In this document: in pieces, positions 8,693 through 17,417 of the stretch
Position numbering within the stretch: position 1 is the first letter of the stretch
Layout of the letters: each line of letters begins with the position of its first letter
DNA from: Pontibacter ruber
GTDB taxonomy: Bacteria; Bacteroidota; Bacteroidia; Cytophagales; Hymenobacteraceae
Reading direction: 5' to 3'
DNA length: 64,000 nt
NCBI RefSeq assembly: GCF_023630205.1
Contig: NZ_JALPRR010000006.1
Span: 102,764-166,763, forward strand
Notes under the pieces: model-generated
What the model was told of the DNA's origin: nothing
The model's database searches: none
What the model saw: the letters and a program-made list of their open reading frames with translations, nothing else
Translations under genes and position numbers: made by a program

Positions 8693-8780
8693 TTAGGGGT
8701 GGTTGGACAACTGCAGCGATGAAATTTATACTTACAAAGAGGCAATAGGCAGAAATTCCCCTCTTGGGAGGGGTAGGGGG
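8693..8780 (+). repeat. 88-bp dispersed repeat, copy 1
   Basis: This block starts TTAGGGGTGGTTGGAC, runs through GATGAAATTTATACTT and GGCAGAAATTCCCCTCTTG, and ends in a G-rich run. A clearly homologous block lies inverted at 20011-20100, and part of it recurs at 37423-37500. It is non-coding in all frames. Confidence 0.7.
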
Positions 8781-8929
8781 TGGGTAAACATCTAGTTCAT
8801 CTTTCTATCCCGCAAATCTTGATTCAGACTTCCTGTTACTTCCTGTCTCTCCACCCAAGTAAAGTCAAAACCCCAACTTACTGCTTCGTCACAGGAATAA
8901 CTCCCGCATCAGAAGTACTTATAAAAACC

Positions 8930-8958
8930 AGCAAAGCCCGCTTTTGGCGGGCTTTGCT
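8930..8958 (-). terminator. Terminator of the M28 peptidase gene
   Basis: A 12-bp perfect stem (AGCAAAGCCCGC and GCGGGCTTTGCT) with a 5-base loop is followed on the minus strand by a T-run. It lies 20 bases after the stop codon. Confidence 0.88.
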
Positions 8959-8977
8959 GAACAGTATAGCTGGTATG

Positions 8978-10294
8978 TTACTCTACCAGCGATTTGTCCA
9001 CGCGGGTAGGGGTAACGGTGCCATTTACTACTCCCTGGGCTGCAAGGGCAATTGCCCGGATCATACTGGTCAGGTGCGGCATGTCCAGCGATTCCACCTC
9101 GTCGTTTACAGTGTGATAAAGCTCATCCTTATCGATCTGAACCGAAGAAATGGTGTGGGCCGGAACGCCAAGGCGGGCCAGCGTAGCGTTATCAGAGCGG
9201 TAGAACAAGTTCTGCTGCGGGTATGGGTCCGGGTGAATGCTGTAGGCAGTACCCTGCAGGCGCTCCTGCAGCAGTTTGCCTAAATCTGATTTTTCGAAGC
9301 CGGTGAGGTAGGCACTGTTTGGCCCGAACTGTGAGGGCTTGCCCACCATCTCGATGTTGAACATGGCTACGATGCTGTCGGGGTTGAGCTGCCCGGAAAA
9401 GTGTTTCGAACCAAAGCCACCAATTTCTTCTGCCGTGAAGGCGGCAAACACCAGGGTGCGCTCCGGCTGGGGTTGCTGTTTGTAGTAACGGGCCAGCATC
9501 ATCATGGCTGTCGTTCCGGAAGCATCGTCGTCGGCACCGTTGGCAATGCTGTCGCCGTCTACAGTATGGCCGATGCCAATGTGGTCGTAATGGCCGGAGA
9601 ACACCACAATCTCATTTTTGCGCTTCCCTTCGATCATGCCCACCACGTTGGCCAGTGGCAGTTGCTCCACCTTGTTGTTTATGCTGATCTTATACTTTTT
9701 AGGAGTGGGCTGATCGGTAAGTATAAATACTTTGCTGCTGCCTTTGCCAATCTCCTGTTTCACGCCGCCGCGGGTAAGATAGCGGCGGTAGTTGTTGAAT
9801 GTTTCCGTGTGGCTCGGGTGCACCAGCACAAGCGCGTCCTGCTCCAGTTTGTTTGCTTTCGAGAAAGCTTCGCGGGCATTTTCTCCTTCTTTTATCGTAA
9901 CAACCTGCCGGCTTTTGCTCTTTTTCCATTCGATTTTTTCGTGCGAAGTGGACGCGAACAGTTGCTCTTCCTTCAGCACTTTGCCATTCAGGGTAGCCTG
10001 TACAGCGGCTGGTGTTATGCGGTACACATTAAAGGACTGCCGGAAAGCTGCAGCACCGTTTTTACCGTTGCTTTTTAATGGCTGCAGGCCCATGTCGTGA
10101 AATTCACCGGATATAAAATCGGCAGCTTTCTCGATACCGAGCGTAAACGAGGCGCGGCCCTGCATGTTGTCGTGGCTCAGGGTGCTGATGATGCGGGTTG
10201 TTTCCTGCTCATTTATAGTGCCGATGCCCTGGGCCGAAACAGCGCCGCTGATGCATAAAGCCAGGCAGGCTGCCAGCCATTTTTTTTCTTTCAT
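8978..10294 (-). CDS. Secreted M28 family zinc aminopeptidase
   Basis: The 438-residue protein has a signal peptide (about 1-21, SAVSAQ-like cleavage region) and a Peptidase_M28 domain from about 200 to 420. Zinc-site motifs are GHYDHIG (His235, Asp237), GADDDASG (254-260, bridging Asp), AEEIG (Glu289, Glu290) and NIEMVG (313-318, where many relatives have Asp), with a final His in AHTISSV. It is expected to be a periplasmic or exported aminopeptidase. Residues 30-200 resemble the N-terminal and PA-type insert regions of bacterial M28 exopeptidases. It is transcribed alone towards its own terminator. Confidence 0.92.
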   Translation of the reverse strand: MKEKKWLAACLALCISGAVSAQGIGTINEQETTRIISTLSHDNMQGRASFTLGIEKAADFISGEFHDMGLQPLKSNGKNGAAAFRQSFNVYRITPAAVQATLNGKVLKEEQLFASTSHEKIEWKKSKSRQVVTIKEGENAREAFSKANKLEQDALVLVHPSHTETFNNYRRYLTRGGVKQEIGKGSSKVFILTDQPTPKKYKISINNKVEQLPLANVVGMIEGKRKNEIVVFSGHYDHIGIGHTVDGDSIANGADDDASGTTAMMMLARYYKQQPQPERTLVFAAFTAEEIGGFGSKHFSGQLNPDSIVAMFNIEMVGKPSQFGPNSAYLTGFEKSDLGKLLQERLQGTAYSIHPDPYPQQNLFYRSDNATLARLGVPAHTISSVQIDKDELYHTVNDEVESLDMPHLTSMIRAIALAAQGVVNGTVTPTRVDKSLVE

Positions 10295-10404
10295 GGTTTG
10301 TTGTAGTCTTCTTTGGGAATGATGAAATTAATAGAAATATTAACGTAATAATAGAAAGGCGGCCGATAAATATGAGACCGCCCGGAACCGGATAACTTAC
10401 AAAG

Positions 10405-11487
10405 ATGAACGGGCACCAACGTGTAAACTGGCTGAAGCTGCTGAATTATGCCGTACTGGTATCGGTGATCTTATACTTTGGTCGGTCGTTGTTTGTGCCC
10501 CTGAGCTTTGCCCTGCTGATCAGCTTTGTGCTATACCCGGTTTGCAGGTGGCTGGAAGACAGGCGTGTGCCACGTTGGGGCGCCATCGTGCTGTGCCTGC
10601 TGGTGTTGATGGTTATGGTAGGCGTACTTGCCTGGCTGCTGCTCAGCCAGATGATGCGTTTTGGGGAGGAGTGGCCGGCCCTGCAGGAAAAACTGCAGGC
10701 AACCTGGCACGACCTGAGTCATTACCTGGATCAGCGTTTGGGAGTAGACATACTGGAACAGAACCGGTGGCTCAACAGCATGGCCGGCAATGCGGCAGCC
10801 AACGTGCTGAAAATGGTGCAGGGCGTGCTGTATACTTCGGCGGTATCGGTGGTGCTGCTGGTGCTCATCCCGCTTTACTCAGCCCTGATCCTGTATTACC
10901 GGGAGCAGCTGGCCGAAGCCTTGTTTTCGCTTTTTCCGCAGTCCGAACATCGCAACATCCGCGCTATCCTGCACGAGACCATTACCACTTACTACAATTT
11001 CATCAAAGGCATGGTGATCGTGTATGTGGTGGTTGGGGTACTGAACAGCCTCGGTTTATACTTGCTGGGAGTGCCGCACGCGATCTTTTTTGGCGTGGTG
11101 GCATCTATCCTTACTTTCATACCTTATGTGGGTATCATCATCGGGGCCATCCTGCCCATGGCAGTTGCCTGGATCACTTATGACTCTTTGTGGTACCCGG
11201 CGGGCGTGGTGGCTGTGTTTTCGGTGGTGCAGTACCTGGAAGCCAACCTCATCTTTCCGTGGGCGGTAAGTTACAGGCTGCAGGTAAACATGCTGTTCAC
11301 GCTGCTGGCCATTGTGGCCGGCGGTATACTCTGGGGTGCCTCGGGCATGATCCTTTTCATTCCTTTCCTGGCCATCATCAAGCTTATTGCCGATAAACAC
11401 GAAGAACTGCGGCCGGTGTCGCTGCTGCTGGCCACCGGCAAACCTGCAAAGACCGCCCGTAAAAGTATAAGCAAGGCCAAAGTATAG
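10405..11487 (+). CDS. AI-2E family transporter (PerM-like), first copy
   Basis: This 360-residue integral membrane protein belongs to the AI-2E/PerM exporter family. Hydrophobic segments appear near 12-45, 60-82, 143-165, 200-225, 228-260, 265-290 and 295-335, with the soluble loop (about 85-135) typical of the family. The conserved block FGVVASILTFIPYVGIIIG is present. Family members include autoinducer-2 exporter TqsA and sodium/proton antiporters, so substrate cannot be deduced. A second, divergent paralogue is encoded at 36055-37197. It is separate from the upstream M28 gene by a divergent promoter region of about 110 bases. Confidence 0.92.
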   Translation: MNGHQRVNWLKLLNYAVLVSVILYFGRSLFVPLSFALLISFVLYPVCRWLEDRRVPRWGAIVLCLLVLMVMVGVLAWLLLSQMMRFGEEWPALQEKLQATWHDLSHYLDQRLGVDILEQNRWLNSMAGNAAANVLKMVQGVLYTSAVSVVLLVLIPLYSALILYYREQLAEALFSLFPQSEHRNIRAILHETITTYYNFIKGMVIVYVVVGVLNSLGLYLLGVPHAIFFGVVASILTFIPYVGIIIGAILPMAVAWITYDSLWYPAGVVAVFSVVQYLEANLIFPWAVSYRLQVNMLFTLLAIVAGGILWGASGMILFIPFLAIIKLIADKHEELRPVSLLLATGKPAKTARKSISKAKV

Positions 11488-11496
11488 AGTATACTT

Positions 11497-12063
11497 TTAA
11501 CCCTCCTGTGCCTGCCACTCCCGTTTCAGCAGGCTATAGTTTTCCAGGTCGTGGAAGCGGCCGTGCAGCAACTCGCCGTCGCGCTCGATGCCCTCAAAAA
11601 CAAAACCCAGCTTTTTAGGTATGTTGCTGCTCTTTTCATTGCCAACGCCTACGTTTATCTGTACCCGGTTCATGTTCATGCTGTTAAAGGCATGGCGGAC
11701 CAGCGCCGCACACGACCGCAGCATAATGCCTTTGCCCTGGTAGGGCTCACCTAGCCAATAGCCAATTTCCAGTTTCTGGTTCACGTAGTCGATCTGCTTA
11801 TAGCCGATGATACCTACCACTTCCTCTTCATAAAGAATAGCAAAAACAAGGTCGCTCCGGTTGCCGGGAGCCGTTACGCTGCGCAGAAAATGTTCAGTAT
11901 CTTTTACAGACTGGCTCTGATCTATGAAGGGCAACCACTGCCGCAGGTAATTTCTGTGAGTATTGATGAGGTTGAATACAGCGGGCGCATCGGCTATACC
12001 CGCCTGCCGCAGGTACAGGTTTGGGGCAATGGTAATAGGGAGCGATATGGTGGCTGAGGTCAT
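11497..12063 (-). CDS. GNAT family N-acetyltransferase (RimJ/RimL-like)
   Basis: The 188-residue protein has the RimJ/RimL layout: an N-terminal strand region (LYLRQAGIADAPAVF), the acetyl-CoA pyrophosphate loop in EPYQGKGIMLRSC (about 128-140) and the terminal block NIPKKLGFVFEGI that positions the substrate. Relatives acetylate ribosomal protein N-termini, small amines or antibiotics. It converges closely with the AI-2E gene (9 bases between stops), with no obvious terminator in between. The acceptor is unknown. Confidence 0.88.
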   Translation of the reverse strand: MTSATISLPITIAPNLYLRQAGIADAPAVFNLINTHRNYLRQWLPFIDQSQSVKDTEHFLRSVTAPGNRSDLVFAILYEEEVVGIIGYKQIDYVNQKLEIGYWLGEPYQGKGIMLRSCAALVRHAFNSMNMNRVQINVGVGNEKSSNIPKKLGFVFEGIERDGELLHGRFHDLENYSLLKREWQAQEG

Positions 12064-12245
12064 GTTTTAATCTGTTGGCTTGTAGTTGTTTAAGTTGAAA
12101 GACAGGCTATGCTGCAGTTTTTCAGGTAAGGCAACATTGCTGATCTATATAGAAAACAAAGTACAAAATTACTTGTAATAATAATAGACGGCTTTGTGCT
12201 GTTTGGTGGTGAGTGGTATAATGTTTAACTATAAACTACAGGCAG

Positions 12246-12833
12246 ATGAAACAATTTATACTTTCCGTATTATTTCTGATCCTGTGCACAGCCTTGCAGG
12301 CCCAGGACCAGAAGCTGCAGTTTGGGGCACAGGCAGGCGTTAACCTGTTTGATATTTCAGATGATCCGAACCAGCTGGATTCAGATATCGGGCTGAGCTG
12401 GCAGGCAGGTGTTTTTGCCCGCATAGGCGATAAGTATTATGTGCAACCGGGCATAGAGCTCATGAGCAACAAATCAAAAGTAGAGCGCGAATTTCTGACC
12501 GAAGCAGTGCGCGACGATCTGCGGATCCGCTATTTCCGGGTGCCGGTAATGCTGGGTATAAAGCTGGCAGAAAACGAAGGCATGCATTCAGCTTTCAGGA
12601 TACAGGCAGGGCCGTCGTTCTCGTATGCAGTAAAAGTGAAGGAAAATGACCTGGGCTATGATCTGAGTGATGTTCGTAAATCGGTGTTTGCGCTCAACGG
12701 CGGCATTGGTTTCGATTTCTGGGCGATAAGCTTAGACTTGGTGTATCACCACGGCATCTCCACAATCATGAAAACCGGCACTTCCGAAGGAAAAGGCAGA
12801 GCCGTGTCATTGTCTGTAGGATTCAGAATTTAG
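12246..12833 (+). CDS. Outer-membrane beta-barrel protein (PorT/OmpW-like)
   Basis: The 195-residue product has a signal peptide (about 1-20, ending LQAQ), then alternating amphipathic strands (LQFGAQAGVNLF, YYVQPGIELMS, AFRIQAGPSFSYAV, ISLDLVYHHGIS) and a final strand ending in aromatic-free VGFRI. This matches the PorT/outer-membrane beta-barrel_2 family, probably eight strands. Such proteins are common in Bacteroidota with mostly unknown roles. The gene stands alone between divergent and convergent neighbours. Confidence 0.85.
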   Translation: MKQFILSVLFLILCTALQAQDQKLQFGAQAGVNLFDISDDPNQLDSDIGLSWQAGVFARIGDKYYVQPGIELMSNKSKVEREFLTEAVRDDLRIRYFRVPVMLGIKLAENEGMHSAFRIQAGPSFSYAVKVKENDLGYDLSDVRKSVFALNGGIGFDFWAISLDLVYHHGISTIMKTGTSEGKGRAVSLSVGFRI

Positions 12834-12900
12834 GGAACGCAAGACATAAGACGCAGGACTTTGTTTCTCAAAGGAATTCTGAAGTATGATCTTTATCACT

Positions 12901-13512
12901 TTAAAAGCGCCTTTTCCGGGCTGGGGCTGGTCGGCTGGGGCCTGCAGCTAATCCTTTCAGTTGGGCTACTTCCGCGGGTGTCAGCTCGCGGTACTCGCCA
13001 GGCTGCAGCTCGCCCAGCTTGAGCGGACCTATACTTGGCCGGATAAGGCGTAGTGTGGGGTAGCCAACGGCAGCCGTCATGCGGCGCACCTGACGGTTCA
13101 TGCCCTGCGAAATCTTGATCTCTACCCACGTAGTCGGGATCTCTTTGCGGTAGCGGATGGGCTTGGAGCGCTCCCATACCTGCGGCTCTTCTTCCAGTAT
13201 CCTGGCTTTTGCCGGTGCTGTTTTTACGTTTTTAATCAGAACTCCTCTTCTCAATTCCTGCAGCGCTTCTTCTGTCGGAACGCCATCTACCTGCACCCAA
13301 TAGGTTTTCTCGATCTTGAACTTGGGGTCGGAGAGGCGGTGCTGCAGCGCTTTGTCATCCGTAAGCAGCACAAGGCCTTCGCTGTCGTAGTCCAGCCGAC
13401 CAACGGGGTAAATACCTGGCACTTTCACATAGTCTTTCAAGGTAGCGCGGCCGGCCTCGTCGGTAAACTGCGTTAGCACTTCGTAGGGCTTGTTGAGAAG
13501 GATGTAGTTCAA
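12901..13512 (-). CDS. rluE: 23S rRNA pseudouridine synthase, RluE-type
   Basis: The 203-residue enzyme belongs to the RsuA/RluB/E/F family. The catalytic motif GRLDYDSEGLVLLT places the nucleophile at Asp41, and the RQVRRM and GYPTLRLIR blocks (about 143-165) are conserved. It lacks the N-terminal S4 domain and has the short length of RluE, which modifies U2457 of 23S rRNA in E. coli. The C-terminal RPAPARKRRF tail is basic. Family membership is strong; exact target uridine is inferred from the domain layout. Confidence 0.88.
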   Translation of the reverse strand: MNYILLNKPYEVLTQFTDEAGRATLKDYVKVPGIYPVGRLDYDSEGLVLLTDDKALQHRLSDPKFKIEKTYWVQVDGVPTEEALQELRRGVLIKNVKTAPAKARILEEEPQVWERSKPIRYRKEIPTTWVEIKISQGMNRQVRRMTAAVGYPTLRLIRPSIGPLKLGELQPGEYRELTPAEVAQLKGLAAGPSRPAPARKRRF

Positions 13513-13514
13513 GG

Positions 13515-13552
13515 TAGAATTATGAATTAGGAATTTTGAATTATGAATGAGG
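13515..13552. repeat. GAATTATGAATT-type simple repeat
   Basis: Imperfect repeats of AATTATGAATT/AGGAATTTTGAATTATGAA lie directly before the rluE start codon. A similar array in the other orientation abuts the fabG stop codon at 17388-17417. Confidence 0.5.
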
Positions 13553-13669
13553 GGAAGGCAACATTAGATACTAAGCTATGCTTAAGATTATAAAGCTTCC
13601 ATATTTAAGATGAGTAAGGTGTAGATGAAGCTTTGCTCATGTGCTGTGTTGGCATGAGTTTTTTTATTA

Positions 13670-14398
13670 CTACTGTTCCATATATAAGCTCCAAAGCTCC
13701 TGCACTGGTACAGCTCTTCTGCTCACTTTATTTAAATCTTTGCCTTCTGCTGTCCAGAGGAAAGGAAAGCAATGAATACCTTTCTGTCCATCGATTTTTC
13801 TTACTTCTTCTCTCCAGTTTGTCCATCTTAGTCCTTCATAGAACTTGTCAATATCTCCTGAAAAGCAAAAGGTCAAAAATTCGGAATAACCCAAACCCAA
13901 TGGCTCCCACTCCAAATTATCAGGCGAGAAGTAGAAGGTCTTACCAATCTCTTCCTGCCCGAATGCTCCTGCATTAATGGCAAAGAAGCCACCAATTACA
14001 TCGTCCGCAATTAGTAAAAAAGAAGGCTGTTCCCCATCATTTGTAAATGATTTTCCCTTGTTCCACTCCATGATGCTCCTGTCAAGTTTTTCTGAGCCAG
14101 AACCCAAGATGCGTATCCAACCATCATCCACCAGTATACCGCCAGTTTCATAAACTATTGCTCCCATTGGAGAACGGGTGGTGACTTGCAGCTGTAACAA
14201 AGCTTTCTCTGCGCTCTGATGTTGTTTAGGCAGAACTTCAACCTTGTTGCTCCCTTCTTTTATCCATTCCTGTACTAAAGCCCATCCTGGGTCTTCATTG
14301 TTTACCAGTTCTGATAATGGGTGAGCTTTATTGCTCTGAGCGTTAGCCATAGTTAAAGAAGATAAAAGCAGGATGATGATGACAACTATCTTTTTCAA
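13670..14398 (-). CDS. Secreted DUF2625 family protein
   Basis: The 242-residue protein has a signal peptide (about 1-20, ending MANAQ) and then a single DUF2625 domain. Typical features are the LSELVNNEDPGWALVQEWI opening, the central GGILVDDGWIRILGSG block, GGFFAINAGAFG, and the aromatic region LEWEPLGLGYSEFL with CFSG. Homologues occur scattered in many phyla and their function is unknown. Composition is more AT-rich than in the neighbours, which suggests a different history. It is flanked by GNAT and pseudouridine-synthase genes on the same strand, with gaps too large for an obvious operon. Confidence 0.82.
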   Translation of the reverse strand: MKKIVVIIILLLSSLTMANAQSNKAHPLSELVNNEDPGWALVQEWIKEGSNKVEVLPKQHQSAEKALLQLQVTTRSPMGAIVYETGGILVDDGWIRILGSGSEKLDRSIMEWNKGKSFTNDGEQPSFLLIADDVIGGFFAINAGAFGQEEIGKTFYFSPDNLEWEPLGLGYSEFLTFCFSGDIDKFYEGLRWTNWREEVRKIDGQKGIHCFPFLWTAEGKDLNKVSRRAVPVQELWSLYMEQ

Positions 14399-14537
14399 TT
14401 CTTGATTTATATTAATGCCAATTGTTCACTTCAGCGCTAATACGCTTGCTGGTGAAAACACGCAGCAAGGGCGACTGGAGAATACGGCGTTAAGCAACTT
14501 GCAAAAGAAAGTATAAAATCGGATAACAAAATACCGA

Positions 14538-15137
14538 CTACTTTACCACTTTATACTTCAAGTTCCAGGAGCTTTTCAGTTGGTCATACTCCGGGCGGAT
14601 GAGGGAGAGGAGCGTGGAATCTTCGTTCACGCCATCAACAACATAATGCTCCCGCGCCACACCTTCCCGCTGAAAGCCGAAGTGTTGCAAAAGCTTAGCC
14701 GACGGAATGTTGTAGTCGGCAATGTAAGCCTCAATACGGCGCAGGTCCATCTCCTCGAAACCATAGGCAAGTATAGGGCCTAGCGCTTCTTTCATATAAC
14801 CCTGTTGTTTATACTTGTCGTCGAGCAGAGCGTAGCCCACCTCTGCCCGTCGGTGCGACACGATCCAGGTATGGAAACCGCAGCGGCCTATCATCTTACC
14901 ATCAGATTTACGCAGCAGCCGGAAGTTCTTCAAAGATTGGTAATAGGTAGAGAGTCCTTTGCTGTATTTGTCTTTTTCTTCGGCGAGCTCGGCTGTTGTT
15001 TTCAGGCCCAGGTACTCCATTATTTCCCTGTTATCGCTGCAGGTGGTGAAGAGGTAATCGTAAATCGCTGGTGTCAGTTCGCTTAGTTGCAGGCGCTCTG
15101 TTTCTATGATGATGGGTTTTGGTGCTGCCTTTTGCAT
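14538..15137 (-). CDS. GNAT family N-acetyltransferase
   Basis: The 199-residue protein is a RimJ/RimL-type acetyltransferase. ETERLQLSELTP opens the domain, the acetyl-CoA loop is KYKQQGYMKEAL (about 108-119), and the conserved terminal block is NIPSAKLLQHFGFQREG. It is followed on the same strand by nothing close; upstream, 23 bases separate it from the stop codon of the VWA membrane protein, so the two may be co-transcribed. Acceptor substrate unknown. Confidence 0.88.
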   Translation of the reverse strand: MQKAAPKPIIIETERLQLSELTPAIYDYLFTTCSDNREIMEYLGLKTTAELAEEKDKYSKGLSTYYQSLKNFRLLRKSDGKMIGRCGFHTWIVSHRRAEVGYALLDDKYKQQGYMKEALGPILAYGFEEMDLRRIEAYIADYNIPSAKLLQHFGFQREGVAREHYVVDGVNEDSTLLSLIRPEYDQLKSSWNLKYKVVK

Positions 15138-15160
15138 GGGGTATACTTGTGCCTTCGAGA

Positions 15161-17242
15161 TTAGTAACTGCCGTTATACTTCCGGGTAAACCATTCTATA
15201 CTTACCAGTGCCAGAACAACAAAGAACAGCCATTTCATATCTACAAGATCGTGCATTTCTTCCGTGCTATAGATCAGGTCTTTGTAGTCGGCTTTCAGCA
15301 GGTCTTCCTCCAGTTGCTGCAGTTGGGTGGGGTAGTATAACCGGGAGCCGGAGCCAGATGCAACTTGGTAAAGCAGCGTGTGGTTGGCCACGGCATTGAG
15401 CGCTTCCAGTTGCAGCTCTTCCACTACAAACTCGCCCTTGTCCTGTTGCAGCTGTCCGCCAATGCGGGCAGTGGCCGTGTACGTATAGCGGCCGCCGGAC
15501 AGGGAGCCAATGTTGACGCCCGCCTGGTTTTCGCCGTTGGCAAAGGTAAAGGATTTGGCAGCACCGTCTTCGCCGGTTACTTTCAACGTGATGTTCTGGC
15601 CGTAGATGGGCTCCAGCGCCTCGTTGTAGGTTTCTGCTTCAAAGCGGATCTCGTCGGAGCTGGTATATTCGTTCTGCACCGGGTACACGTTCAGGCGCTT
15701 TTTGTTACGGGGCGCGCTGAGCAACTGGATCAGGTTCGTGATCAGTTTGTCGTAAACGACCGGGTTCTGGTGTGCGGCAGCCTCGGCCAGGCGCCATTGC
15801 CAGGTGCCGGAGGCCAGCAGGGTAGCCGAGCGTACGTCGCCGGAAGTATGGATAGTGAGCAGCGGCCGGTTGGTTTTTACGCGCCCCACCTGCTGGTACA
15901 GCACCGTCTCGGTGTTGGGCGTGAGCTGGTAGTTGGCATACGGCACCGTAGCCGGCGGGTATTTCTGCATGCGTTCGGTGGCTTCTTCGGCAATTTTAAA
16001 GGTACTGAAGTTAGCATTCACTGCACTGGTCACTTCGTCGGTAGTGGCGGCGCCGTTGATGTTGAGCCCAACGCGCAGGCTGTTAAAAGCGCTCATGTCG
16101 CTTTGCGGACCCAGTATATAAAGCGCAGGCAATTGCTTGCGGCGCACCAGGTTAATAGCGGCCTCGCCACCGGCCGTTCTGCCCGGCAACTGGTGCAGCA
16201 CCGCCACATCGTAGTCCTGCTGCTTGAGTGGCGTCAGCCCGGGTATGTACAGCTCTGTTTCATAGTTCTCGTTCGATTCGATGGCAGCCCTTAAAGCTTT
16301 GATATCCGGGTGCGGAGAGGCAGCGGCCACCAGCACTTTTATCTTGCCTTTTACTACATCGATGTAGGCATGCTTGGTGTTGTTAAGGGTGGTGAACTCG
16401 CCTTGCTGCGGCACCACTTCTACTTCGTAATGGCGCTTGCCCAGCCCGCTGGCCATCACCTGGAAAGGCACCTGCTGGATGGCTTGCCTTTGATCTATCG
16501 TTATGTTTTTACGTTCCACTACCTTGCCGTTCTCTTTCAGCAGCACCGTAGCGCGCGCGCCGCCAAAACCATCGTGCTGTAGCTCCGCCTCCAGTGGAAA
16601 ACGGTTGCCGCTGTAGTTCACCTTGTTGTAGCGCAACGAGGCCAGCACCACATCTTTCTTCGGCACTGTATCGCCGAGGGCTACCGGGTATACTGCAAAG
16701 TTGTAGTGGGCGTAAGTAGGGGAGATGCCCTGGTTCACGATGCCATCCGAAAGCAGCACCACGCCGGCCAGGTTCTGGTTCTCATAATCGCTTTGCACAT
16801 TGCGCAAGAGCTGGCTCAGGTTGGTAACCTCTTCCTCAAACTTTACCTGGGGCAGGCTTTGTGGTGGCTGTGTGGTTGCCAGTGTTCGGATGCTGGTGTT
16901 GTAGCCCTTGTCCTGTAGTTTATCGATAAGTTGCTGCAGGTTCTGCTGTGTTTGCTTTAGTTGCACCGAGTCGGAGAAAAGCGAAACGGAGCGGGAGTTA
17001 TCCACGGCAAACACGATGGTTGGTTTCAGGGTGGTGTTGGAGATGTAACGTACCAACGGTCCCAACAGCAGGAAGCTCAGGAAACTAACCACTACAAAGC
17101 GCAACACGGCCAGGCCATAGTTTATACCTTTAGGCCAGGGCGCACGCTTGCTGTACAGCAGCCATGCATATAATGCGCCAACTGCCAGGCAGGCAAGTAT
17201 AAGCCAGGGAGAGTACGTGGTTATGAGCTTTAAGGAAAACAA
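15161..17242 (-). CDS. Membrane protein with VWA-like domain
   Basis: The 693-residue protein has two N-terminal TM segments (about 10-30 and 43-64), a von Willebrand A-like domain starting near 75 with a MIDAS motif DNSRS (Asp81, Ser83, Ser85), a long mixed region including a carboxypeptidase- or Ig-like stretch near 560-640, and a last TM at about 668-688. The layout matches BatA-related or glutamine-amidotransferase-like Bacteroidota membrane proteins. No MoxR or Bat neighbours are present, so it is an orphan. The start codon is preceded by an octamer array and a GNAT gene follows within 23 bases. The role is unknown; a part in envelope assembly is a guess. Confidence 0.82.
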   Translation of the reverse strand: MFSLKLITTYSPWLILACLAVGALYAWLLYSKRAPWPKGINYGLAVLRFVVVSFLSFLLLGPLVRYISNTTLKPTIVFAVDNSRSVSLFSDSVQLKQTQQNLQQLIDKLQDKGYNTSIRTLATTQPPQSLPQVKFEEEVTNLSQLLRNVQSDYENQNLAGVVLLSDGIVNQGISPTYAHYNFAVYPVALGDTVPKKDVVLASLRYNKVNYSGNRFPLEAELQHDGFGGARATVLLKENGKVVERKNITIDQRQAIQQVPFQVMASGLGKRHYEVEVVPQQGEFTTLNNTKHAYIDVVKGKIKVLVAAASPHPDIKALRAAIESNENYETELYIPGLTPLKQQDYDVAVLHQLPGRTAGGEAAINLVRRKQLPALYILGPQSDMSAFNSLRVGLNINGAATTDEVTSAVNANFSTFKIAEEATERMQKYPPATVPYANYQLTPNTETVLYQQVGRVKTNRPLLTIHTSGDVRSATLLASGTWQWRLAEAAAHQNPVVYDKLITNLIQLLSAPRNKKRLNVYPVQNEYTSSDEIRFEAETYNEALEPIYGQNITLKVTGEDGAAKSFTFANGENQAGVNIGSLSGGRYTYTATARIGGQLQQDKGEFVVEELQLEALNAVANHTLLYQVASGSGSRLYYPTQLQQLEEDLLKADYKDLIYSTEEMHDLVDMKWLFFVVLALVSIEWFTRKYNGSY

Positions 17243-17246
17243 GCCA

Positions 17247-17285
17247 GTTAGAAAGTTAAAGAGTTAGAGCGTTAAAAAGTTAACT
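17247..17285. repeat. GTTAGARA octamer array
   Basis: About five degenerate units of an octamer (GTTAGAAA, GTTAAAGA, GTTAGAGC, GTTAAAAA, GTTAACT) lie directly upstream of the VWA gene start codon. Related arrays occur at 39022-39077, 39162-39199 and 47027-47070. Confidence 0.65.
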
Positions 17286-17311
17286 AATCTGAGAATTAAA
17301 GATAAAAGAAA

Positions 17312-17352
17312 AAGACCAATGCTACTAACGTAAACGCTACTGCATTGGTCTT
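17312..17352 (-). terminator. Terminator downstream of fabG
   Basis: A perfect 11-bp stem (AAGACCAATGC and GCATTGGTCTT) with a 19-base loop is followed on the minus strand by a long T-rich run. It lies about 65 bases after the fabG stop. Confidence 0.75.
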
Positions 17353-17387
17353 GTTATAGTTTTACGAAGTATAAATTACATGCTGTT

Positions 17388-17417
17388 AATTCATAATTCG
17401 TCATTCATCATTCATAA
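17388..17417. repeat. CATTCATAATT-type simple repeat
   Basis: Imperfect repeats of TTCATAATT and TCATTCATCATT abut the fabG stop codon. The same sequence type appears before rluE (13515-13552) and in the 37.6-kb gap. Confidence 0.5.

Noticed and set aside
8328..8748. Two overlapping 78-81 codon frames in the repeat island
   Set aside because: They coincide with hairpin repeats and recur only as part of those repeats.
15365..16294. 309-codon open frame antisense to the VWA gene
   Set aside because: Shadow of the real gene; no signal or domain.
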